The notes beneath the pieces are model-generated. The model searched no databases, was not told the DNA's origin, and saw only the letters and a program-made list of their open reading frames with translations. This document shows positions 1 to 6,194 of a stretch of DNA of 6,927 nucleotides, one piece after another (positions within the stretch are counted from its first letter, which is position 1; every line of letters starts with the position of its first letter). Position numbers and translations under genes: made by a program. The DNA is from Bacteroidales bacterium (GTDB lineage Bacteria; Bacteroidota; Bacteroidia; Bacteroidales; WCHB1-69): positions 1-6,927 of the forward strand of contig JAQUHH010000125.1 of assembly GCA_028683685.1 (NCBI GenBank), given 5' to 3'.

Positions 1-1
1 T

Positions 2-1021
2 ACCTCCCTGAATTTCATCGGGTAGAAGTTGGGATTTTCGGGCGCGTGAAACTAATGAGTTAACGTCTTTTACAATCCCAAACAAACTTTTTTGATCCAC
101 ATTTTTAGCCACCGGAACAATTAAATTTCCATCGGGTAAAACCGTTGCAATGCCAATATTTATATTTTTTTTCAAAACAATAGAATCTCCCTGAACAGAA
201 GCATTGATGCCCGGAAATTCTTTTAAAGCTTTGGCTACAAGTTCAGCAAAAACATGAGTATAGGTCAATTTTTCATTTTCATTTTTCAAAAATTCGAGTT
301 TTTGCTTTTCTCTCCAATTGACAAGTTTTGTCATATTAACATCAATAATAGACGTTACATGAGGCGAAGTTTTAATGGATGAAACCATGTGATCAGCAAT
401 CAACTTTCTCATTCTGTTCATCGGAACAACAACATCACCTTTACTGTTTTCAAGTTTTAAAACTTCTGATTTAGAAGTAGAATCTACAGCCAAAGGAGCA
501 CTTTGATGTGTCGATATAGCAGCATTCAAAAAAGTCTCAATGTCTACTTTTGTAATTCGTCCTCCAGCCCCACTGCCTTGAATGGCATTTAAATCGTGCA
601 TTGAAATATTTTCAATTTTGGCAATATTTCTCACCAAAGGAGAAACAAATTTAATAGTATCAAATTTTTCTTCAGCGGTTTCTTCCACCAAATCTTCCTG
701 TATTCTATCTTCCTGTATAAGTTCTTTTTCCACTTTAGGTTCCGAAAAAGTTTCCACTTTTTGTGGCTCAACAGAAGCACCTTGAACTTCCAAAATTGCA
801 ACCACAGCATCCACGGGCACAACATCACCCTCGCTGAACAATCGCCGAATCAATTTTCCCTCAACGGGTGATGGAATTTCTGTATCTACCTTATCTGTAG
901 CTACTTCCACAATACTATCATCCACCGAAATCATTTCACCTTCATTTTTCAACCATCTTGTAATGGTCGCTTCTATAATGCCTTCGCCCATTTTAGGCAT
1001 AAGTATATCGTATGTTGCCAT
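2..1021 (-). CDS. 2-oxo acid dehydrogenase E2 subunit (dihydrolipoamide acyltransferase), partial, probably branched-chain type
   Basis: The E2 core enzyme of a 2-oxo acid dehydrogenase complex carries the acyl group on a lipoyl arm and passes it to CoA in the cytoplasm. The 340 visible residues show an N-terminal lipoyl domain (about 3-78) with the lipoylation motif ATDKVD, Lys44 being the predicted lipoyl lysine. An acidic linker follows (about 82-122, including IQEDRIQED), then a peripheral subunit-binding domain (about 124-165, VSPLVRNIAK and GSGAGGRITKVDI). The acyltransferase domain begins near residue 197. The window ends at DEIQGG, just before the usual GTFTI(S/T)N stretch, so the catalytic HxxxDG histidine lies outside. 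The N-terminus (LMPKMGEGIIEATI) resembles the branched-chain E2 of Bacteroidetes more than the pyruvate (MPRLSDTM) or oxoglutarate (PSPGESI) type; the assignment is from remembered family patterns. The ATG at 1021 begins directly at the lipoyl fold. It lies 96 bases after the UpxY-like gene; the missing end is due to the window edge. Confidence 0.93.
   Translation of the reverse strand, partial: MATYDILMPKMGEGIIEATITRWLKNEGEMISVDDSIVEVATDKVDTEIPSPVEGKLIRRLFSEGDVVPVDAVVAILEVQGASVEPQKVETFSEPKVEKELIQEDRIQEDLVEETAEEKFDTIKFVSPLVRNIAKIENISMHDLNAIQGSGAGGRITKVDIETFLNAAISTHQSAPLAVDSTSKSEVLKLENSKGDVVVPMNRMRKLIADHMVSSIKTSPHVTSIIDVNMTKLVNWREKQKLEFLKNENEKLTYTHVFAELVAKALKEFPGINASVQGDSIVLKKNINIGIATVLPDGNLIVPVAKNVDQKSLFGIVKDVNSLVSRARKSQLLPDEIQGG
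692..718 (-). repeat. Short direct repeat in the E2 linker
   Basis: A 12-base unit (ATCTTCCTGTAT on the plus strand) occurs at 692-703 and again at 707-718, a 15-base period that stays in frame. It encodes the doubled IQED in the acidic linker between the lipoyl and subunit-binding domains. Such linkers tolerate length changes, so this is probably a slipped-strand duplication without special function. Confidence 0.6.
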
Positions 1022-1117
1022 TTATATATATCTCTAAATTATTATTCTTACTAACTTATATAACAACAATAATCTATCAGAAATGTTTAAGCAATTTAAA
1101 AACTTTGAATCATAATT

Positions 1118-1630
1118 CTACGATTCTTTTATCACTTCCACATCTTCCGATAAAACTTTTATTTTTAACTCCTTACCAATAGATTCGATGGCAATAGTGA
1201 TATATTTATTTTCGGAATCATAGAAACAAACTCCCTTTTGACCTGCCAAAACACCACTAACAATTCGGACTCTCTCGCCTTTTTTAACAGATAATGTCTG
1301 CGTAGATGCTGGAATGTCATTTTCCATAATTGCATTCAACAAATCGACTTCCTTTTGACGAAGAAATGCAAATTCATTTCCAATACGAACAACGTTGACA
1401 ATATGCGGAATCTGAATAATCGGATAGAAATCACTGGAAGTACAATTAATAAAAACATAACCTGGTATAAGCGGAACAATCACAATCTTCTTCCGATCAC
1501 TCCACTGACGAAGTTCTTTCACCATTGGCAATAGTGCAGTATATCCTTCTTTCAAAAGTAATTCCAGAACTTTTTTCTCAGATCTTGAGCGACAGTAAAA
1601 AACATACCATTTAGAATTCAAATCTGTCAT
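1118..1630 (-). CDS. UpxY-family (NusG-like) transcription antitermination protein
   Basis: A 170-residue NusG paralog. Proteins of this family bind RNA polymerase through the NGN domain and help it read through long polysaccharide operons; UpxY proteins of Bacteroides are the studied examples. An NGN domain spans about residues 7-105 (KWYVFYCRSRSEKKV near the start, then RQWSDRKK and VPLIPGYVFI). A KOW motif lies near 117-150 (KKGERVRIVSGVLAGQKG). Length and order match the family; housekeeping NusG would differ around RQWSDRKK. The ATG at 1630 sits two to four residues before the NGN strand and fits. The gene begins 68 bases after the glycosyltransferase stop and ends 96 bases before the E2 gene. 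UpxY genes usually head polysaccharide operons. Here the gene follows a sugar transferase and precedes a metabolic gene, so its target operon cannot be seen in the window. Confidence 0.88.
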   Translation of the reverse strand: MTDLNSKWYVFYCRSRSEKKVLELLLKEGYTALLPMVKELRQWSDRKKIVIVPLIPGYVFINCTSSDFYPIIQIPHIVNVVRIGNEFAFLRQKEVDLLNAIMENDIPASTQTLSVKKGERVRIVSGVLAGQKGVCFYDSENKYITIAIESIGKELKIKVLSEDVEVIKES

Positions 1631-1654
1631 ATTATAATATTATTTCAAAATAAA

Positions 1655-1668
1655 ATCTCTCTTGAGAT
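1655..1668 (-). other. Small hairpin between glycosyltransferase and UpxY-like gene
   Basis: In the minus-strand RNA the sequence reads ATCTC-AAGA-GAGAT followed by TTTATTTTG. This is a 5-bp stem with a 4-base loop and a broken U-tract, located 25 to 38 bases upstream of the UpxY-like start. It could be a weak terminator for the glycosyltransferase gene or a pause or recruitment hairpin in the leader of the UpxY-like gene. The stem is short and this may be chance in AT-rich DNA. Confidence 0.3.
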
Positions 1669-1698
1669 AAAACGAATAAACCCCTTTAAATTGCATTA

Positions 1699-3654
1699 TT
1701 AACGTCCCAAAGAACCAAAAAGCTTCATAAAGATTTGAATTTCTTTATTGAGTTTAAAATTTCTGCAATATGCTTCATTTGCTTTGTCAATTAAATCAAA
1801 AGTACAATTCTTAATTCCAATAAAATCAGTAGCATATAAAATTCCTTCCCGAAGATTATAGGATTTAACATCCATGGTTCCATGCGGATTTAATCCAATC
1901 CATGTTCTTTTGCCAATCAGAACTAAAAAAATATTTTTTAGTAACCTAAAAATATTAGGATTGAATATAAATGCAATAGGAAAAATTAAAAGTAAAAATA
2001 AAGAGGCGAAAATATCAAAAAAACGTTTTTTCCGTTTGTTCTTTTTCAAAGTTATAGAATTGATATTCACGATATAAACATCACCAGAAGTATTAATTGA
2101 ATTACTCCCTATAATAGACAAACTCTCGGGTGGAGCAATTTTATAATCGACTTCTTTGTGTCGCAATTGTCCCATCAAATCAATAATTTTCGCACTGGGA
2201 ATATCCAATGCACAAAAGACAACTTCGGTGATGTCATAAATGGAAATAATCTCTTCAATTTGAGAAATATCCCCAATTACAGCAGCATGACTTACTTTTT
2301 CGGGCGTGATAATTCCAATAAATCCCGGAGCTAAAGTCGTATTTCTCAACAAATTAGAAACTCTCTCAGCTTCCTCTAATGAACCAAAAATCAAAAATCG
2401 CTTATCGTTTGTATTTCCTGTATTAAATTTCTTCCATCCTAAATATGAAATCAGATAACGATATCCCACCAAAGAGGCTATGGACCAAGCCGAACCCAAA
2501 ATAATCATCGCCCTTGAAAAACGGTATGATTCAGGAAGCAAAGCATACAAAACCAAAATAACAATGGTTCCGCCCAAAATTCCTCGTGTTATATTAGATA
2601 TTTTTGCTTTTCGTTCATAACTATCACTCAGCCAAACACTTGCCAACCAAATTATAATATAAATTGGAATGGCTAAGTGAAAAAACAGATCTGGAAAATG
2701 CATATTGGAATTTGCTAAAACATTATTTTCCCAATAGTGAGCCAAAGCAAATATCCCAAGATACATAACCAAAGCATCCAACAAAGGTTGCCAAATATTA
2801 AGCACAAAGCGCTTGACTAGGGACATTCCCGCTCTTAAATAAATGGCAAATTGAATCAAAGCAGAGAACAATCGGGCATGTTTGCTCGAAAAATGCTTTT
2901 TAGCAAAAATAATCATCGCATTATAAAAAACAAAAACATAGTTCAAGCTCCCTTTCTTAGTACTTTCCCCTTTGTAATGAATAATTCGAGTTTTGGGGAA
3001 ATAGTAGTTTTTATAGCCGGCTTTTGTGATGCGATACGACAAATCAATATCTTCACCATACATAAAATAATCTTCGTCTAACAAACCTATTTTTTCTAAA
3101 CATTCGCTTCGCATAAGCATAAAAGCACCCGACAAAACATCCACCTCGTGAATCTGATTATGATCTAGAAAAGTCAAATGATATTTTCCAAAGCGTTTAG
3201 AATTTGGAAACAGTTTTGACAAACCGAAAATTTTATAAAAAGCAACTTCAGGAGTTGGCAATCCACGTTTTGATTCGGGCAAAAAACGTCCTTTTCCATC
3301 CACCATTTTCACTCCCAAACCGCCAGCATCAGGATGTTCATCCATAAAACAAAGCACCTTCTCAAAAGTGTCTTGTTCGACAATGGTATCCGGATTTAAA
3401 AGTAAAATATACTCCCCTTTTGACAAACGAATGGCTTGATTGTTGGCTTTTGAAAACCCAAGATTCTCCTTATTGGCGATGAGTTTCGCCTGCGGAAATT
3501 TCTCTTCGATCATGGCCAATGAGCCATCCACTGAATTATTGTCAACAACCCAAACTTCAGCCTCAATATTTTTAATCGCATCGTAAACACTATGAAGACA
3601 TTGTTCTAGAAAATGCTCCACATTATAGTTTACAATAACAACACTCAACTTCAT
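1699..3654 (-). CDS. GT2 glycosyltransferase fused to a polyprenyl sugar-phosphotransferase-like membrane domain with incomplete catalytic region
   Basis: A 651-residue protein in two halves. Residues 1-260 are a GT2 (GT-A fold) transferase of the rhamnosyltransferase-like kind: SVVIVNYN at 4-11, VVDNNS 36-41, NPDT 87-90, DVLSGAFMLMR 172-182 and GEDIDLSYR 200-208 with the likely catalytic acid. Four hydrophobic segments follow (about 289-308, 322-343, 357-376, 381-400), then a Rossmann-like domain (about 418-505, FLIFGSLEEAERV) and a re-entrant-helix-like stretch (RFFDIFASLFLLLIFP, 544-559). This layout matches WbaP/WcaJ-type initiating phosphotransferases that load a sugar phosphate onto undecaprenyl phosphate. 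However, the usual KFRSM and DELPQ blocks are absent; the chain goes almost directly to FLVLIGKRTWIGLNP and a C-terminal REGILY...AYCRNFKLNKEIQIF. The start at 3654 is preferred over 3678 because the GT fold begins there and a -7 box covers the upstream ATG. Role: probably surface glycan assembly at the inner membrane (inference). Confidence 0.88.
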   Translation of the reverse strand: MKLSVVIVNYNVEHFLEQCLHSVYDAIKNIEAEVWVVDNNSVDGSLAMIEEKFPQAKLIANKENLGFSKANNQAIRLSKGEYILLLNPDTIVEQDTFEKVLCFMDEHPDAGGLGVKMVDGKGRFLPESKRGLPTPEVAFYKIFGLSKLFPNSKRFGKYHLTFLDHNQIHEVDVLSGAFMLMRSECLEKIGLLDEDYFMYGEDIDLSYRITKAGYKNYYFPKTRIIHYKGESTKKGSLNYVFVFYNAMIIFAKKHFSSKHARLFSALIQFAIYLRAGMSLVKRFVLNIWQPLLDALVMYLGIFALAHYWENNVLANSNMHFPDLFFHLAIPIYIIIWLASVWLSDSYERKAKISNITRGILGGTIVILVLYALLPESYRFSRAMIILGSAWSIASLVGYRYLISYLGWKKFNTGNTNDKRFLIFGSLEEAERVSNLLRNTTLAPGFIGIITPEKVSHAAVIGDISQIEEIISIYDITEVVFCALDIPSAKIIDLMGQLRHKEVDYKIAPPESLSIIGSNSINTSGDVYIVNINSITLKKNKRKKRFFDIFASLFLLLIFPIAFIFNPNIFRLLKNIFLVLIGKRTWIGLNPHGTMDVKSYNLREGILYATDFIGIKNCTFDLIDKANEAYCRNFKLNKEIQIFMKLFGSLGR

Positions 3655-3675
3655 AAAACAAATATTTTGTGGATA

Positions 3676-3683
3676 CAAATGTA
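3676..3683 (-). promoter_or_regulatory. Candidate Bacteroidetes -7 box (TACATTTG) for the glycosyltransferase gene
   Basis: TACATTTG matches the Bacteroidetes -7 consensus TAnnTTTG and lies about 22 bases upstream of the ATG at 3654, giving a short leader. I see no good TTTG -33 element at the expected distance, so support rests on one box. If real, it excludes the upstream in-frame ATG at 3678, which lies inside the box. Confidence 0.4.
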
Positions 3684-3797
3684 AGATTTTTTACGATTAA
3701 ACATCCTAAAAAGCACTTAAATCATAAATTCGTTTTGGCGCAACACACAAAACAAGGAAAACCTGAAAGGACTCTTATACAAAGCAATCGGCAGCAT

Positions 3798-5018
3798 TTA
3801 AGACTTTTCTGAACCTCTTTTTTTAACATGAAAAGTTCTGGAATTAGCGGGTTGGGCATGATTTCTGCTTGATGTTTTTCGAGAAGTATCGAGCGTATAA
3901 GGATAGCCTTCCAATTTGGGAACTTCCATTTCAATTTCTTTTTCCACCAATTTAAATTTTCTCAAATCATCAGCATTAACCAAAGTGAGGGCTTCGCCTT
4001 TTGCATTTACTCTAGCCGTTCGTCCCACTCTATGCACATAATCTTCGGCATCCGAAGGGACATCAAAATTGACAACTAAATTAATGTCTTTTACATCAAT
4101 TCCTCTACTCAGGACATCGGTTGCGACCAATACGCGCAATTGCTTTGCTCGAAACTTACCCAAAACTTCTTCGCGTTCATTTTGCTCTAGGTTTGAAGAG
4201 ATGCCCTCGCAAGGAATACCATTTTGTCTTAACGAACGAACGATTCTTCCAACTTTTTCTTTGGTGGAAGAGAAAATCAAAATACAATCGTAAGTCGGTC
4301 GATCGGCAATCACGCTTTTCAATAAACTAATTTTATCCGTTTCATTCAGATAACATACTTTTTGGTCGACTCCTTCTGCGGGTTTCGACATTGAAAAAGC
4401 CACTTCAATAGGCTGAACCAATAATTTCTTCGCCAACTGACGAATATTTTGAGGCATGGTGGCACTAAACATCAAATTCTGACGCTTTTTAGGCAGAAAA
4501 GAGATAATTGCATTAATATCATCCACAAATCCCATGTCGAGCATCCGATCGGCTTCATCCAAAACCAAATAATTAAGATTGTCAAAATTTGCTTGACCCA
4601 TTTTTAAATACGACAATAATTTTCCGGGTGTTGCCACAACAATATCCGCACCGTTTATCAATGCTTTTCGCTGCGCTTCCCAATCATGTCCGTCTCCACC
4701 TCCATAAACGGCCACCGAACCAACATTCAAAAAATACGAAAACCCTTGAATCTGTTGTTCTATTTGTATAGCCAACTCACGAGTTGGAACAATAATCAAT
4801 GCTTTAACGCCTTCGGTTTTCGATTCGTAAAGTTTACTCAAAATAGGCAACACAAAAGCAGCCGTTTTCCCAGTTCCAGTCTGCGAACACGCGATTAAAT
4901 CGTGATGTTCTAATATAATTGGGATTACTTTTTCCTGAATGGGCGTTGCTTCTACAAAATTCATGTATGACAAAGCCTCTACAATCTCAGGTTTAAATTC
5001 AAATTCTTTAAATTCCAT
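3798..5018 (-). CDS. DEAD-box ATP-dependent RNA helicase (RhlE-like)
   Basis: A 406-residue superfamily 2 RNA helicase that unwinds or remodels RNA duplexes with ATP; in bacteria such proteins act in ribosome assembly, mRNA decay and cold adaptation. All motifs are present in order: a Q motif near residues 5-28 (ending PIQ), motif I SQTGTGKT 45-52, Ia PTREL 78-82, Ib TPGKL 130-134, motif II DEAD 154-157, III SAT 185-187, IV LIFSST 247-252, V ATDVLSRGID 299-308, VI HRVGRTAR 329-336. A short polar, basic C-terminal tail (about 380-406, ending KKRGSEKS) replaces the long RGG or DbpA-type tails, which favours a minimal RhlE-like enzyme. The ATG at 5018 is chosen over 5036 because the Q-motif domain begins there and a -7 box lies between the two. 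It is 143 bases from the glycosyltransferase gene downstream. Nothing appears broken. Confidence 0.96.
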   Translation of the reverse strand: MEFKEFEFKPEIVEALSYMNFVEATPIQEKVIPIILEHHDLIACSQTGTGKTAAFVLPILSKLYESKTEGVKALIIVPTRELAIQIEQQIQGFSYFLNVGSVAVYGGGDGHDWEAQRKALINGADIVVATPGKLLSYLKMGQANFDNLNYLVLDEADRMLDMGFVDDINAIISFLPKKRQNLMFSATMPQNIRQLAKKLLVQPIEVAFSMSKPAEGVDQKVCYLNETDKISLLKSVIADRPTYDCILIFSSTKEKVGRIVRSLRQNGIPCEGISSNLEQNEREEVLGKFRAKQLRVLVATDVLSRGIDVKDINLVVNFDVPSDAEDYVHRVGRTARVNAKGEALTLVNADDLRKFKLVEKEIEMEVPKLEGYPYTLDTSRKTSSRNHAQPANSRTFHVKKRGSEKS

Positions 5019-5025
5019 AATAAGG

Positions 5026-5033
5026 CAAAAGTA
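5026..5033 (-). promoter_or_regulatory. Candidate -7 box (TACTTTTG) for the helicase gene
   Basis: TACTTTTG matches TAnnTTTG and ends 8 bases before the ATG at 5018. A transcript starting at the normal distance from the box would begin at or almost at the ATG, giving a leaderless or nearly leaderless mRNA. No clear -33 TTTG is visible. The region that would be the spacer holds the palindrome AATTCGAATT (5041-5050). Confidence 0.4.
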
Positions 5034-5040
5034 CATTATA

Positions 5041-5094
5041 AATTCGAATTAAATATACTCATGTTTGAATTAAATATTGATTTTATTCATGAAT
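5041..5094. promoter_or_regulatory. Cluster of palindromes and phased direct repeats upstream of the helicase
   Basis: GAATTAAATAT occurs at 5046-5056 and 5067-5077, exactly 21 bases apart. The match extends to 13 of 14 bases (5043-5056 versus 5064-5077). Two perfect 10-bp palindromes flank or overlap them: AATTCGAATT (5041-5050) and ATTCATGAAT (5085-5094). The arrangement, two helical turns apart and just upstream of the helicase -7 box, would suit a dimeric regulator. AT-rich DNA makes some of this likely by chance. Confidence 0.3.
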
Positions 5095-5175
5095 GACAAC
5101 AATAAAATGAAAAGATTGAGAACAATTAATAATTAAAAATCATCCACAGATAACCAAATACAAAATATAAACATC

Positions 5176-5215
5176 AAATCATAGTCGCTTCTTGAAAATA
5201 AAAAATCTATGATTT
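5176..5215. repeat. 9-bp inverted repeat, potential hairpin
   Basis: AAATCATAG and CTATGATTT form a perfect 9-bp stem around a 22-base loop. On the minus strand no U-tract follows. On the plus strand the right arm runs into TTTTT, but no plus-strand gene precedes it. Function unknown: leader structure, protein site or remnant. Confidence 0.55.
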
Positions 5216-5363
5216 TTCCCTTTCAACTTTCTCTTATTTCGGGATCCTCTCTGCGGTCGGATAAATTTGTATAATGATAAAAAATAGCACCAAAAATACA
5301 TTTAACTTTTGATTAAACTTTGGATATTTATAACAAATTGAAATACAGCTTATTACATGGGTC

Positions 5364-5387
5364 AAAAAAATTAACCGTTAATAACGG
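5364..5387 (-). terminator. Probable Rho-independent terminator at the end of the orphan RHS fragment
   Basis: In minus-strand RNA, CCGTT-ATT-AACGG (5387 to 5375) is followed by TTAA and a run of seven T (5370 to 5364). The stem is only 5 bp but is the only GC-containing hairpin nearby, and the U-tract is good. It overlaps the stop codon of the orphan fragment and would separate the RHS region from the helicase. Confidence 0.5.
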
Positions 5388-5688
5388 ATAAATTTGATTT
5401 GTTTTGTAATTGACTAAAAGCCTCACTAGCAGCATCTCCAATTATCCATATCTCTCGCCCATCCGGATCCACCAGCATCACTGGATTGTTCCCACAATAC
5501 GCAAAAGGCGATAAACTTGGATATTTATCACTCATCGGATCCACGCTTAGCCATATCCCAATTTCTGGTGTGTAGTAGCGAGCTCCGTAGTAGTAAAGCC
5601 CAGTTTCGGCATCCAGCTCTTTGGAGTTGAATTTGTAAGGAGTTGCCCAAGAATTCAACCTCGATTTTGTGATATTATTATTCATCAA
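5371..5688 (-). pseudogene. Orphan RHS core fragment with truncated C-terminal tail
   Basis: The 105-residue frame contains the end of an RHS/YD-repeat-associated core: PYKFNSKELDAETG at 17-30, LYYYGARYY 31-39, EIGIWLSVDP 42-51 and the closing VDPDGRE near 73-79. A full RHS protein has hundreds to thousands of residues before this point. Here homology begins around residue 10-12, and an in-frame TAA lies nine codons upstream of the first ATG. After the core only 26 residues remain (IWIIGDAASEAF...) before the stop. That tail resembles the start of the neighbouring RHS C-terminal region (G.......SQL..K), so it looks cut off rather than complete. The fragment lies 86 bases after the candidate immunity gene and is best read as an orphan cassette remnant left by recombination. 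It could be a donor for cassette exchange but is unlikely to be a working toxin. Whether it is translated is unknown. Confidence 0.75.
5449..5565 (-). repeat. RHS core repeat, copy in the orphan fragment
   Basis: These 117 bases (encoding EIGIW through DGREI) align without gaps to 6792-6908. By hand count there are about 15 base differences (roughly 87% identity); 36 of 39 residues are identical. Similarity drops sharply right after the REI codons, the normal junction between RHS core and variable C-terminal region. Confidence 0.9.
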
Positions 5689-5774
5689 AATTTTGCTTTA
5701 ATTTGTCATACTTTTTTGGCATCTTAATTAAAATTTATTTATATCTTAATACACATAACATTCTAAAAAACAGA

Positions 5775-6185
5775 TTAATTTAATAAAACATTTTCAGTAT
5801 AACATAATCCCTTTAGATTTAATGTAAAAAAAATATTAGAACCAATTAATGGAACTTTAAGTTTCTCATCTTCCACTTCTATTAATATACATAACTCAGG
5901 CCTAGGAATAATGATACTCTCAAAATATGGTATTACGATAAATTTATAAGATTTGCCAATTTCAATCAGGTTACATTGTTTGTTTTTTTTTTGTGTTTTT
6001 AAAGAAACAATAGTATAACAAATTGTATCTTGAACCTCAATTAAGTATGCTTTTTTTTGATTGATGATTTTGGTAACTTTCATGATTTTTAACAAGGTAT
6101 CATTATTTGTTTTGGCATGTTGACTATACAAATTTATATTTGTTACAGTAACTAAAATAAAAACACACAACATTAGTTTCTTCAT
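5775..6185 (-). CDS. Small predicted secreted protein, candidate immunity protein of the RHS toxin
   Basis: A 136-residue protein I do not recognise. The N-terminus has a Sec-type signal peptide: two lysines at 2-3, a hydrophobic core (about 4-19), and LYSQHA at 19-24 as a likely cleavage region. No proper lipobox is seen, since the Cys at 7 lies too early. The mature part is small, lysine-rich and predicted mainly beta (alternating stretches such as KSYKFIVIPYFESIII and ELCILIEVEDEKLKVPLI). The ATG at 6185 is only nine bases after the stop of the RHS protein, so the two are probably cotranscribed. This position, the small size and the lack of recognisable homology are typical of immunity genes in polymorphic toxin loci. 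The exported form would fit a toxin acting in the periplasm or envelope. The codon composition is more AT-rich than the RHS core, again typical of such cassettes. The immunity role is inferred from position only. Confidence 0.7.
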   Translation of the reverse strand: MKKLMLCVFILVTVTNINLYSQHAKTNNDTLLKIMKVTKIINQKKAYLIEVQDTICYTIVSLKTQKKNKQCNLIEIGKSYKFIVIPYFESIIIPRPELCILIEVEDEKLKVPLIGSNIFFTLNLKGLCYTENVLLN

Positions 6186-6194
6186 AAATATTAA

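Larger units (their letters stand above)
5019..5370. other. Gene-free spacer between the helicase and the RHS region
   Basis: I find no convincing coding region here on either strand. Besides the repeat cluster near the helicase, it holds a 9-bp perfect inverted repeat (AAATCATAG at 5176-5184, CTATGATTT at 5207-5215, 22-base loop). It also has a GC-rich island (5240-5260) in otherwise AT-rich DNA, and an isolated match to the -7 consensus on the minus strand (TATTTTTG, 5298 to 5291). If that box is used, the helicase would have a leader of over 250 bases, or a small RNA might arise here; both are speculative. Confidence 0.5.

Noticed and set aside
1022..1117. Promoter or terminator between the UpxY-like gene and E2
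   Set aside because: Only a 4-bp stem at the stop codon and no good TAnnTTTG box are visible, so I could not support either.
1874..2077. Plus-strand open frame of 67 codons inside the glycosyltransferase gene
   Set aside because: It lies entirely opposite a strongly supported coding frame and its product resembles no family.
3655..3678. Upstream ATG at 3678 as start of the glycosyltransferase
   Set aside because: The extra eight residues (MYPQNICF) precede the GT2 fold, and the ATG lies within a likely -7 box.
3722..3934. Minus-strand frame of 70 codons overlapping the helicase 3' end
   Set aside because: It overlaps the helicase in another frame by over 130 bases and shows no domain; only its last codons lie in the gap.
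4069..4330. Plus-strand frames opposite the helicase
   Set aside because: They are antisense to the conserved helicase motifs and show no protein-like conservation.
5019..5036. Upstream ATG at 5036 as start of the helicase
   Set aside because: It adds six residues not expected in the family and lies upstream of the likely -7 box at 5026-5033.
5681..5728. Short minus-strand frame beginning MPKKYDKLK just before the orphan RHS fragment
   Set aside because: It has only 15 codons, shifts frame relative to the RHS piece, and shows no sign of a ribosome binding site; probably chance or junk at the breakpoint.
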